The translations under genes and the position numbers were made by a program. A stretch of 64,000 nucleotides of DNA from Bacteroidia bacterium (lineage in GTDB: Bacteria > Bacteroidota > Bacteroidia > Flavobacteriales_D > Parvicellaceae): the NCBI GenBank assembly GCA_030426105.1, contig JAUHZI010000004.1, forward strand, positions 1 through 64,000. The letters run 5' to 3'. Shown piece after piece: positions 50,598-60,129 of this stretch. The notes under the pieces are model-generated. The model was not told the origin of the DNA. It made no database searches and worked only from the letters and a program-made list of their open reading frames with translations. The number at the start of each line of letters is the position of its first letter. The stretch's first letter is position 1.

Positions 50598-52463
50598 TTA
50601 TTTTTCATTATAATTAACTAAACCATATTTCTTAGCCAAAAACTTATTTATTGATGCCTCTCTTTTATAGTTGAATAACGTTTGTTTTTCTTTATTGGTA
50701 AGGTTTGGGATAGTAAAGAACTTAATGTAATTTTTCGCAAAAGAATAATAACCACTTGAATAAGGTTTACTTTTTACCTTTACGTAATACCAAAATATAT
50801 CCGAATTTAAGATTATCTGTAATAAACAAAGTTTTTCTTTGTCATTATCTATCATTGCATATCCATTGTAAAAAAGTAAATCTTCATTATCTGTATATAC
50901 AAAATAAGGTTTATTTGAAAGATAAGGAAATAGTAATTTTTGACCTTTAATCATTAATGCTTGATTTCTACCAAAGGCATACCACTTTTCATATTCTTTG
51001 TTGCCATTATCTCTTTTTGCTAACTCTTGTTTATGGTCTTCTAAATATCTGTACGCTTCTTTAAAAGTGCTAGAAAAAAAGGACTCATCAAATATCTTTA
51101 GTTTATCGCTATCCGTGTGATAGGGAAAGATTAAGTATTCTATTTTTTCTTCTATCTCTTCTTCTTTTTTAAGAATATTAGGTTTTATCGCCCTTCTGCA
51201 TATACCTTTTTCAATCCTATAGTCTTTTCCATTTTTAGAGAAGTAAAAATAAACTTCATCTTCCGAATTTGGCTTTAATAAATATATTTTATTCCTTAGA
51301 GTTGCGAAGCCATTTTTAATATCTACTATATCTTCTAATTTTTCTCCCGAATTTTCTAGTTTTTTGATATTTAATGTAGTGTTGTAATCATCAAGAAGCC
51401 AACCATCATAATCACTTAGTGAATTATAATTTATCTGTAAAAATTCAGAATTAGAAAGTTTATTTAATCGTGTACTATTGGTATTGGTATAAGAAATATT
51501 CCCTTTATCATTTTGAATAAGACAAATACAGGTATATGTTATTCTTCCTTTAAAAACTTGTTCGTCCCCAAAATCAACTAGTTTGAAATTGTATTGATTT
51601 TCTGAAAAAAAAGACCTAAGATTTCTACCGTTCAAACTCCTGTAGAAAGAATTTACCGTAATATATCCTAAAACCCCATCTTGTTTAAGCCATCCTAAAG
51701 CAATTTCAAAAAAAGGTATATAAAGGTCGAGTTTGCCAATATTTGCCGTTTTAAACTTAGTTGCCAATTTTTTCGACTCTTCGTCTATGTTTTCGGCACT
51801 AACATACGGAGGGTTGCCTAGAATATAATCAAATCCTTTAGATTTCTGTATTTCTTCTGAGTTTTCAAACCAATCAAAGTCTAAAGAATTTCCTTCAAAT
51901 AAATTAAAATTAAACGTTTCTTTGTCCTCTCCTTGAGAAACAGCAAGAAGACTTAATAATAACTTAGTCCTTTCTATGCTGTAAGAGGCTACATCAACCC
52001 CATAAATGTTATTTTGGAATATTTCAGAGTATGATACACCTCTCTTATGTAGAACTATAGCAGAGTCAATTAAAAAGCCTCCGCATCCACAGGCTATATC
52101 ACAAATTGTAATTAAATTAGAACTATTCTTTTCTAAAGTCTGACTAATTATATAATCCCTTATGTATTTCGGTGTGTAAATAGCCCCATTGACTTCTTTT
52201 TCTTTTGGAGAAATTACAAACTCAAATAAATTAATGACAGCCTCAAAGTCAAAGTTTTTATACGTCTTCTGTAATTCTACTATAAACTCATTCAACAAAT
52301 TTTCTTCCTCATAATCATTTGCTATAATATGTTTTAAAAGGAGTTTATTGTTCTTTACCTCAACTTTATTTATTAAACAAAATGCTGATACAATTAATCT
52401 ATTTATTTTAAAAGTATCATAATAATGTTTCTTTAGAAAATATGTTACCCTACTACTTATCAA
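50598..52463 (-). CDS. Eco57I/TaqI-type N6-adenine DNA methyltransferase
   Basis: Motif I CDIACGCGGFLIDSA and motif IV LGNPPYVS. Confidence 0.92.
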   Translation of the reverse strand: MISSRVTYFLKKHYYDTFKINRLIVSAFCLINKVEVKNNKLLLKHIIANDYEEENLLNEFIVELQKTYKNFDFEAVINLFEFVISPKEKEVNGAIYTPKYIRDYIISQTLEKNSSNLITICDIACGCGGFLIDSAIVLHKRGVSYSEIFQNNIYGVDVASYSIERTKLLLSLLAVSQGEDKETFNFNLFEGNSLDFDWFENSEEIQKSKGFDYILGNPPYVSAENIDEESKKLATKFKTANIGKLDLYIPFFEIALGWLKQDGVLGYITVNSFYRSLNGRNLRSFFSENQYNFKLVDFGDEQVFKGRITYTCICLIQNDKGNISYTNTNSTRLNKLSNSEFLQINYNSLSDYDGWLLDDYNTTLNIKKLENSGEKLEDIVDIKNGFATLRNKIYLLKPNSEDEVYFYFSKNGKDYRIEKGICRRAIKPNILKKEEEIEEKIEYLIFPYHTDSDKLKIFDESFFSSTFKEAYRYLEDHKQELAKRDNGNKEYEKWYAFGRNQALMIKGQKLLFPYLSNKPYFVYTDNEDLLFYNGYAMIDNDKEKLCLLQIILNSDIFWYYVKVKSKPYSSGYYSFAKNYIKFFTIPNLTNKEKQTLFNYKREASINKFLAKKYGLVNYNEK

Positions 52464-52464
52464 T

Positions 52465-53307
52465 TTAACAAATTTGAGGGTTTAATGAGTAAGGAGTCCA
52501 ATGTGGAGAAAAATGAAAATTATTTAAAGATTTCTCCCAATTCGATGAGATAGAGAGGAAGTAAGGCTTAATTATCTTTTCTTGATATTTTTGTATAAGC
52601 CTTCTATATTCTTGATTTCCATTCATTAATCCTTTCCTAACTTTTGGATAAAAGTTGGAAATTAAATAGTCCAATCCTAAAATTGTTTCCATAGGATGAT
52701 GAGCAATTCTTGGAGTTTCTAAAACCAATAATTCGCCCGTGTCTATTTTACCTCCATACTCATCAATCAAGTTTTTACCTCCAAATTGTAGATGATAAAA
52801 AGGATGAGGTTCTATAGGTTCATTATCATCATTATTATAAATATGCCTATCTAAATGAAAAGTAGTTAAGGCTTTCTTTACAGTATCAGTTTTATCACAA
52901 ATAAAATCGCCTTTTATTGTAAAGTTAAAAGCAAGAGTTTGAAAAGGGTCTATTTCTTCCACTTTATTAGTATCTCCCGATACTTCGATACTAATAATTA
53001 ATTTTAAATCAGACGCAGAAATAGGTAGTTTCTTTTTTGGTATATCACTATTAAGTTTAAATACAATTTTGTCTATTTTATAATTCCAAAAGTTAGGTTG
53101 ATGTTCTTCATTAATACAGCCAACTTTATCACTTAAAAGTGTTGTCAATGCTTTTTGATAATTAAAATGTTCAATTTTAGAGCCTAAAAATGGCTGAATA
53201 AGCCTATAAAACTTAGTTAAGTCGTTTGCTAAGTCTTTTCTAATTTTCTTAGTTTTTTCATCTATTACCATAAGTCTAATTATTTGCTTTATAATTAGAC
53301 TTTTCAA
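52465..53307 (-). CDS. Hypothetical protein in the methylase/ATPase operon
   Basis: Start overlaps the upstream receiver gene; no domain recognised by eye. Confidence 0.75.
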   Translation of the reverse strand: MKSLIIKQIIRLMVIDEKTKKIRKDLANDLTKFYRLIQPFLGSKIEHFNYQKALTTLLSDKVGCINEEHQPNFWNYKIDKIVFKLNSDIPKKKLPISASDLKLIISIEVSGDTNKVEEIDPFQTLAFNFTIKGDFICDKTDTVKKALTTFHLDRHIYNNDDNEPIEPHPFYHLQFGGKNLIDEYGGKIDTGELLVLETPRIAHHPMETILGLDYLISNFYPKVRKGLMNGNQEYRRLIQKYQEKIIKPYFLSISSNWEKSLNNFHFSPHWTPYSLNPQIC

Positions 53308-54409
53308 CTGCTAACCGCTCCTTTTCTGATGGGTGTAATTTTATACCTTCCTCTACAGACTTTCGTTCTATTATAGACTTTAGGCTAACATATTCTTTGT
53401 CTTGCCATAATTCATAATTTTTATTAACTAAAAACCCATCTGAGGTATCTAAAGGCAATTTATATACTTGGCATATCGTCCAAAATTGAGTACTCAAGTT
53501 TTCTTCTATCGGTTGAGCAGAAACAAGATTATTAAAATTGAATTTTTCTTTAAGTCGTTTAACTCTTTCCTCTGCGTTTAAACTGATAAGAGGCTTTGAG
53601 AAGTTTTCGTCCCACCATTCAATTAGCCTATGTCCCCACCACCTTAGCCATCCATTAGATAATATGCCTTTATAATTGATATTTTGCTCAATTAGTATTG
53701 TTTTAATACTTTGCCAATCTTCTTTAGACTTTTCAATATCAACTCCCAACCTTGATGCTAATATTTCTTCGTTAATAAGAATGCCATTTCTTAGAACAAT
53801 TTGCTTTAAAATAAATTGAGAGATTTCAGAGATACTCATCATAGTATCTATATTCAAATTGAATATATCTATTTCGTACTCTTCACAGTCTAACAAGTAA
53901 TGAAGTTGGTATTTCTTTTCATTTTCATCAAATGAATTTTTAATTTTTTCATAAGACATTATAATAGAAAATATTTGCTTCTCATATTCGCTTCCATCTA
54001 TAGCCAAATTATCTTTAAAAAAATAATGGTCGAATAGGTCGTGAGAACTAATATCTGTGTTGTAATACTCCTGTAATTTTGTGTCAGAGGTTAAGAGAAA
54101 TAAAGGAAACTCTACTAATCTTCGGTCTTTGGTCGTTTGCTCTGTTCGTATTGCTTGTGCTAAAACTTGCCCTAGATAATTTGCTACTTCATCTCCTTCT
54201 TGATTTTCGTTTAATCTCAAGTCCAAAATAAAAGCATTGTAATCTGAATATTTAGAAACAAGAGTTTCTATAAATTCCTCTAATCTATTTGGGGCAATAA
54301 CTTTTATATCTAATAACTTATTTTGAGATAAACTCGTAACAAAAGAAGAGCAGTTATTTTCTTCTGCTCCTGCATTATCATCTATATATAAAACTTTAAA
54401 AGTTGTCAT
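53276..54409 (-). CDS. Receiver-domain protein with unknown C-terminal domain
   Basis: N-terminus FKVLYIDDNAG...NAFILDLRLNE...PLFLLTSD resembles a REC domain. Confidence 0.8.
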   Translation of the reverse strand: MTTFKVLYIDDNAGAEENNCSSFVTSLSQNKLLDIKVIAPNRLEEFIETLVSKYSDYNAFILDLRLNENQEGDEVANYLGQVLAQAIRTEQTTKDRRLVEFPLFLLTSDTKLQEYYNTDISSHDLFDHYFFKDNLAIDGSEYEKQIFSIIMSYEKIKNSFDENEKKYQLHYLLDCEEYEIDIFNLNIDTMMSISEISQFILKQIVLRNGILINEEILASRLGVDIEKSKEDWQSIKTILIEQNINYKGILSNGWLRWWGHRLIEWWDENFSKPLISLNAEERVKRLKEKFNFNNLVSAQPIEENLSTQFWTICQVYKLPLDTSDGFLVNKNYELWQDKEYVSLKSIIERKSVEEGIKLHPSEKERLAVEKSNYKANN

Positions 54410-56693
54410 CTGGTATATCTTCTTTTTTTGCTTTTGGCAATTCTATTCTAAAATTGGTTGAATATCCTTTTGGTGGATTGTCTAAAAATATCTCTCCACT
54501 ATAACTCTCTATAATATCTTTCAATATTTTAAGACCTAATCCCGTACCCGTTAATTCAGTAGTGGAATTAGTCAATCTGTTTTTTGGAGTTGAGGTTGTA
54601 AAGAAGGCATTAAAAACCCTATCTCTATTTTTATCGGGAATGCCGTCTCCATTATCAATAAATTCAACATAAAGGATATTGTCTAATTCTCCCGCTCTGA
54701 TTAATATTCTTTTCTGAGGAGGATTAGCCCTTTTTAATGCTTTTTTTGAGTTAGTATATAGGTTGAATAAAATAGATGCCCATTCCGAAGGGTGCATTTT
54801 ACAAGTAAATAAATCAATACCCGTAATTTCTTTTTCTATTGTGATATTACTTCTAGTTAAATCTCTTCCTAAAGAGTCAATAAATGGATTAATGGCATCT
54901 CTTAGTTCGATAGGTTTTAACTCTCTATTTACATTAGCAGAAATAGTCTCATCAAAATAAGCCGTATAAACTTGAAACGAATGAAACCTTTTCTGCATTC
55001 TCAATGCTATTTCATACTCTTCTGTACCTTCTTTTAGTTTATCTAATAAAACTTTAATATCTATGGCAAAAGCAGGGAGATACTGATTTATTTCGTGTGT
55101 AAATTCTCCTATAACCAAACCTAGCCCCGCTAACACTCTTAACATATTGAGTTCTTCTATTTGCTCTAGTGCTTTTTTTAAGTCCTCTGCTTGTTCTCGT
55201 GCTTTTTTCGCTTGTTCTTGTCGCTTACTATTCTTTGCCTTTTCCTCATCAGTAGTGCTAGAGGAGGTTTCGCTATCTTTTTCTAATTCTGTAGCAACAT
55301 TCTCTAATAACTCTACTGCACTTTCTACAGCATCTTTTGGAGTTTTAGGTTTCTTGCTTTCCCATCCTTCTTGATTTGTACTAGTTTTTCTGCCTCTTGT
55401 TTCTGCAACTCTAATAACAGCAGATGTTAAGGATTTATATAGAAAATCTACCAGTTGTTTGTATGCCTCATTCTCTAAGACTCCTTCTCTGCTAGATAGT
55501 TCTTGGAAATCAGAAATTTTACCATCAACCTCAACAAATCCAAAAAAGTTAATATTACCGTGAACAGGAAGAATACTCCTCCTTCTTATTGACTCATCTA
55601 AGCCTATCCAATCATTTTGAGGCTCTCCATAGGGCAATACTCTAAACCCATTCCTGTACATTCTTATACCACCACTTGTTTTAGCAGTTTCTCGAATGTA
55701 AGACTCTACTTGTTTAGGAATTTGACCTAAGTTATAAATAAAATAATGGGCTTTAAAATTAACTCCTCCTAATAGTTTATTATATTCCCCTTCTATGTAT
55801 TGTTTTTCCTCTGTTACACTATCAACCTTACTTTCTGTTATTCTCCAAAAACCTTTACCTTTATTGTCTATTCCTCCTTCAATTTCTGCTAAAGCGTGCT
55901 GAAAAAACATACTTTCTTCATTGGCTACCGCTCTTCCATCTTTTAAACAAGTTATAGTAAATCCTGCATCTTCTATTTTACCATCTTTTAATTTTTGTTT
56001 AGAAAGAGGAAAAGGCTGTATAATATCCAAAGCATATCTATAAACTCTTTTAATCATTGCCTCAGACCACCAATCACGCAAATCATTTATGATAAGAGTT
56101 GTTCCTTCTGTTTTAGATTTATCTTTTGGTATTTCTTCAATAGTATTAGTTATAAGCATTAAATCCTCGTCCATTTTATATGAACTCCAATCAATACTAA
56201 CCTTAAAGGCAACTTTTGAAGATGATGTTTGGGTAATTATAGTTAGTTTATTGCCTAACCTTTGAGCCGAAAACCTACCTATTCCTTTTCGTCCTGCACG
56301 TTTCCGTCTAAATTTAGGAGAAACAGGTGTATGTATTTTATCAGAGGAGGAAATTCGCATAAATCCATTGATTAATTGCTCTCTATCCATTCCATTCCCA
56401 TCATCAGTAATAGTTAGCGTACCTCCATAATCATCAGCATTTATAAAATTCAAAGTAACACTTGTAGCATCTGCATCATAAGCGTTTTTAATTAATTCAG
56501 ATACAGCCGTTTCGTGTCGAGCAACTAATTCTTTTCCTAGCCTATCAATAACTCCTGCATCTACAGAAAAACGAATCTTATCCTCATCAAGTCTAGCAAT
56601 TTCTTGAGATAGTTTTAAGATTTTATCAGTATTGTTCGGCTCTTCTGAAAGTACCTTTTTTAATTCGTCTTGTATTTCTGTTCTTTTACTCAC
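54396..56693 (-). CDS. Dual-GHKL ATPase: N-terminal HSP90/MORC-like and C-terminal histidine-kinase-type HATPase
   Basis: N-term VSELIKNAYDADATSVTL, DDGNGMDREQL, GRKGIGRFSAQRLG; C-term FTHEINQYLP, LFNLYTNSKKAL, DNGDGIP, GTGLGLKI. Confidence 0.88.
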   Translation of the reverse strand: MSKRTEIQDELKKVLSEEPNNTDKILKLSQEIARLDEDKIRFSVDAGVIDRLGKELVARHETAVSELIKNAYDADATSVTLNFINADDYGGTLTITDDGNGMDREQLINGFMRISSSDKIHTPVSPKFRRKRAGRKGIGRFSAQRLGNKLTIITQTSSSKVAFKVSIDWSSYKMDEDLMLITNTIEEIPKDKSKTEGTTLIINDLRDWWSEAMIKRVYRYALDIIQPFPLSKQKLKDGKIEDAGFTITCLKDGRAVANEESMFFQHALAEIEGGIDNKGKGFWRITESKVDSVTEEKQYIEGEYNKLLGGVNFKAHYFIYNLGQIPKQVESYIRETAKTSGGIRMYRNGFRVLPYGEPQNDWIGLDESIRRRSILPVHGNINFFGFVEVDGKISDFQELSSREGVLENEAYKQLVDFLYKSLTSAVIRVAETRGRKTSTNQEGWESKKPKTPKDAVESAVELLENVATELEKDSETSSSTTDEEKAKNSKRQEQAKKAREQAEDLKKALEQIEELNMLRVLAGLGLVIGEFTHEINQYLPAFAIDIKVLLDKLKEGTEEYEIALRMQKRFHSFQVYTAYFDETISANVNRELKPIELRDAINPFIDSLGRDLTRSNITIEKEITGIDLFTCKMHPSEWASILFNLYTNSKKALKRANPPQKRILIRAGELDNILYVEFIDNGDGIPDKNRDRVFNAFFTTSTPKNRLTNSTTELTGTGLGLKILKDIIESYSGEIFLDNPPKGYSTNFRIELPKAKKEDIPDDNF

Positions 56694-56910
56694 TAATGTT
56701 ATTCAATTCTATTTTTATCTTACCATTTAATCCCTTTTCTACAATTTCAACCAATGTACTTATCTTAATGTTTTCTCCGTCTTTAGTTTCAATTCGCCCG
56801 ATATAACTCCTGTGTTTACCAACCTTATCGGCTAACTCTTCTTGGGTCATATTACTTTTCTGCCTTAATTCTTTAAGAACTTGCCCTATGCCTTTTTGAG
56901 GAATATACAT
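56686..56910 (-). CDS. XRE family HTH regulator
   Basis: LKELRQKSNMTQEELADKVGKHRSYIGRIE. Confidence 0.93.
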   Translation of the reverse strand: MYIPQKGIGQVLKELRQKSNMTQEELADKVGKHRSYIGRIETKDGENIKISTLVEIVEKGLNGKIKIELNNISE

Positions 56911-57041
56911 TGTCTGTTAATTATTAACATTATACAAAATACAAAGATAATAAAACTTGTAACTTATCTGTAACAGATTAATCCGAATTTATTTGGTTAA
57001 TTGAATTTTAAAATTCCTAAATTATTTAGGTATTTTCCTAA

Positions 57042-57581
57042 CTATTCCCCCATAAGTTCTAATTGCTCTTTTTGTAGTTCTATCGGGTCTTTAATTATTT
57101 TGTAATCTTCTGAGATATGGAATGGAATTGTAGCATTTTTTTGCACGCCATTAGGAGCGGTTATTGTTCCTTTTGCAGTTACATCATAGTATAATAATTG
57201 AATGCTATCGGCTGTTTGGGCTTCTTTTGCCCATTTTTGAGCGTTCTCTCCGAGTTTTAAAATTTCTGCCTGTAATGCCTCAAATTCTGCTTTGGTTGAA
57301 TTAGTAGGCAAAATTTGATAGTCTTTACCTAATTCTTTTGCTTTTTCAAGTTTTCTTTTGACGAGTATTTTGGCTTGTACGGCTTCATTTTCTAACCTAT
57401 CTTTTTCGGTTATATTTTCAATTTTAATGCTATCTATTTGGTATTGAGCGTTAGGCTCATCTTTTAACATATCCTCAACATAGATGTTTACTACTGTTTC
57501 AATTTGTTCTTTAGGTGTTTTCTCTAAACAAGAGGTAAGTAGGGTTGCTAATAAGATGAATAAGAATACTGATTTTTTCAT
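57042..57581 (-). CDS. Hypothetical lipoprotein
   Basis: Lipobox LLTSCLEK. Confidence 0.7.
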   Translation of the reverse strand: MKKSVFLFILLATLLTSCLEKTPKEQIETVVNIYVEDMLKDEPNAQYQIDSIKIENITEKDRLENEAVQAKILVKRKLEKAKELGKDYQILPTNSTKAEFEALQAEILKLGENAQKWAKEAQTADSIQLLYYDVTAKGTITAPNGVQKNATIPFHISEDYKIIKDPIELQKEQLELMGE

Positions 57582-57619
57582 TTTGAAACTGGTATTTGTT
57601 GCTTCCCAGTTCCAAAGAG

Positions 57620-57766
57620 GCGATTACTTTATGAAATAAAGAGGGCGTGAAACTGAACCGTACATCCTGAAGGTATCGCCAAACACCCAAACTCAATACA
57701 GACAGCCACGCCCAAACTGGACGAGGCGAACCATCTGTATTCTTTGAGTCTATTAAATTTGGCGAT
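57620..57766. ncRNA. Structured non-coding segment (nested stems plus pseudoknot); ncRNA or replication/transfer origin
   Basis: ATCGCCAAA/TTTGGCGAT, ACTCAATACAGA/TCTGTATT(cttt)GAGT, and GGGCGTG/CACGCCC crossing them. Confidence 0.5.
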
Positions 57767-57998
57767 TTTTCAGAATAAGAATACGACTACGCTACTCTAT
57801 GTTTTTACTATTTATTGCTCTATAATTCTTTGTTTTTTAATATTACTACAAAGATATTGTTTTAATTTTTTCACTTAGAAAAAATCTGTAAAAACGTATA
57901 AATTGTATAAACTTTTCAATTCCTAAAATGTGCTTATTGGAATTATATATACCGTTAAAATGGCACACTTTTTTACATTTGAAAAATATAAAGGGGTG

Positions 57999-58922
57999 TT
58001 AAATAGGCACACCTTTTAATAAAAAGTTTAGTTTTTCGATAATTACATTTTTAAGTTGTATATGAATATTTTCGCCTGTTTTGTCTAATAGTTTTAGATA
58101 TTTCTTTTTATTATCATTAAAGACATTTTGAGACATATTTAGTTTTTCTCCCCAAACTAAAGGGTTAGCATATTTTAAAGCCTTTTCCTTTTCTTTTGGG
58201 TTTAAGTTTTTAAGTTCGTTATAGTAATCCATTATCAAAAAGGCTTCTACCTCATCTTTAAGGGTATTAGATAAAATAAGGTAGGTATTAGGGTTTAATA
58301 AATCAGCATAGGTAAGTATTCCCAAAGTTTTTATGTATTCGGTTCGTTTACTTTTTATTTCTATTCTAAGGGTATTTTTATTAGAGCAATAACCAAGAGG
58401 CTTAAAGAATTTGGCATACAATTTTATCAATTTATATTTGTTTGCCACTCCTGTAGGAGTTGGTTTGTAACTCTCTTTACAGAAAGCCAAATCAGTAGTG
58501 TTGTAGAATAGGTTTTTACCGTGATAGTATAATTGATTGAGTAATTTTTTAACATCAATTGGGCTTATACAGTTAATGCCAAACTCAATATTTATTATCC
58601 GTGCTTCTTTGATAGGAATTTTAAGGGTGTTTTTTATTTCTAGTAGAATTTTAATGCAATTTATAACCGAAAAATCGTTTGAGTTGTGTTTTCCATTGTT
58701 AAAGTAATAATGGGGTTTTATAAGTATTTCCAATTTAGTAAACACCCCTTCTTTAATGTAGAAACAGAAGTAAATACCTCTATACTCCTTAACATAAGAC
58801 GCTTGGTTAAATTCGTTGTATTCTGCCCTATGTACTACTTTGTGATTTTTTAGCAAAGGATTGTCAAAAATTGCTTCTATGTATGATAAATTCAGAATAA
58901 GGATTTTAAGAAAATCAAGCAC
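57999..58922 (-). CDS. Hypothetical protein; possibly a replication-initiator-like protein of the element
   Basis: Long ORF upstream of structured DNA and downstream of an HTH gene; function inferred from context only. Confidence 0.6.
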   Translation of the reverse strand: MLDFLKILILNLSYIEAIFDNPLLKNHKVVHRAEYNEFNQASYVKEYRGIYFCFYIKEGVFTKLEILIKPHYYFNNGKHNSNDFSVINCIKILLEIKNTLKIPIKEARIINIEFGINCISPIDVKKLLNQLYYHGKNLFYNTTDLAFCKESYKPTPTGVANKYKLIKLYAKFFKPLGYCSNKNTLRIEIKSKRTEYIKTLGILTYADLLNPNTYLILSNTLKDEVEAFLIMDYYNELKNLNPKEKEKALKYANPLVWGEKLNMSQNVFNDNKKKYLKLLDKTGENIHIQLKNVIIEKLNFLLKGVPI

Positions 58923-58926
58923 CTTA

Positions 58927-59274
58927 TTACAATCGGTTTTTTGCTATATAGGCTTCCGCTTCTGCATCAATCTCTTTATTGGTTTTTTCTTGCCCTTCTT
59001 TTAGGTATTTCAATAGTTCTGTAGAACTAAAGTAAACCCTTTTTCCTCTTTTCATAAAAGGCAATTCGCCTTTACTTTTCTTAGTGTAAATTGTGGCTGT
59101 AGAAAGACTTAAAAATTTGGCTGCTTCTTCAACTGTTAAGAGTTTTTCTGTTGAATTGTCTTCGGCACTGCTAGGCAATTCTTTCATTGCCTTTAATAGG
59201 TTTTCAGTAACTTTTTCTGCTATGTTACTGATTAATTTTTCGGGGTCAATTGGACTTAATACTACATTGTGCAT
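58927..59274 (-). CDS. Helix-turn-helix excisionase-like protein (HTH_17)
   Basis: LLTVEEAAKFLSLSTATIYTKKSKGELPFMKRGKRVYFSSTELLKYL. Confidence 0.92.
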   Translation of the reverse strand: MHNVVLSPIDPEKLISNIAEKVTENLLKAMKELPSSAEDNSTEKLLTVEEAAKFLSLSTATIYTKKSKGELPFMKRGKRVYFSSTELLKYLKEGQEKTNKEIDAEAEAYIAKNRL

Positions 59275-59358
59275 AATTTCTTGATTTTTAATTATGCACC
59301 AAAAGTCTAGGGGCGTTTTTCGGGGCGAGGAGTAATAACGCCCCTATTTCGCCCTTTC

Positions 59359-60129
59359 TTATAATTGTTTACTTTGTAGGTACTTTTCTAATGCTTCGGG
59401 ATTTTTCGATAGTTCAATAACTATATTTCTCCAATTATTGCCCCCAATTCCAATTAATGTGTTTTCTGAGTTGAAGTCTTTATTTGACATAGCAGTGAAG
59501 TTTTTATAGAATGTGTTTCCTTTTCCAATTCCCATAATTTCATTGCCTATCCTTTCTAAAGTAGCCTTTTGCCCAACAGGAAAACCTTTCCCGCTTGCAT
59601 GATTATCAAGAATGTATGTCAAAACATAATGCTTGGCAAATAGTTTTTCTTTTAGTTGCTTTTCTAAAGAAGTTATTGTCTTTTTTCCTTCAAATATTAA
59701 ACTGAATAGTTCAATTATTTCCGCTTTAATTTGTGGTCTTATTTTTCGTTTACTTGCTTTAGTAAATTCTTGTTGTTTGTGTTTTAAATCAAACAAAAGG
59801 TCTTGAATATTTAGAACCTCATCATAATACTCTATTTTATCATATTCGTTTTTTCTTGGTAGAAATAGCACTTTTCCATCTTTAACGTTCTTTAGTTTAC
59901 GTAGAGGCGGTGTTTTTCCATTTATGGTATCTTCTAAATTATCCGAAAACGTTTCGTTTTCAGGACTCTCATAATCAAAAGAATATAAGTATTTTGGCAT
60001 TTCTTCTTTATCAATACTACCTTTTAGAGGTTCAAACAGATATTCAATTATATTATGAATTTCCTTTATCGTTATCTCCGCAAATTTGTCTTTAGGTATC
60101 AATTCTTTTTTAATTTCCATAATCATCAA
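59359..60129 (-). CDS. Hypothetical protein of the element
   Basis: Coding ORF overlapping the integrase stop. Confidence 0.65.
   Translation of the reverse strand: MMIMEIKKELIPKDKFAEITIKEIHNIIEYLFEPLKGSIDKEEMPKYLYSFDYESPENETFSDNLEDTINGKTPPLRKLKNVKDGKVLFLPRKNEYDKIEYYDEVLNIQDLLFDLKHKQQEFTKASKRKIRPQIKAEIIELFSLIFEGKKTITSLEKQLKEKLFAKHYVLTYILDNHASGKGFPVGQKATLERIGNEIMGIGKGNTFYKNFTAMSNKDFNSENTLIGIGGNNWRNIVIELSKNPEALEKYLQSKQL

Noticed and set aside
57511-57696. Minus-strand ORF MSLGVWRYLQDVRFSFTPSLFHKVIASLELGSNKYQFQ...
   Set aside because: It overlaps the lipoprotein gene start and part of the structured segment; composition does not look coding.
60074-60090. Third copy of the CTCCGCAAATTTG palindrome half
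   Set aside because: It lies inside the coding sequence for DKFAEITIKE and lacks the second arm.
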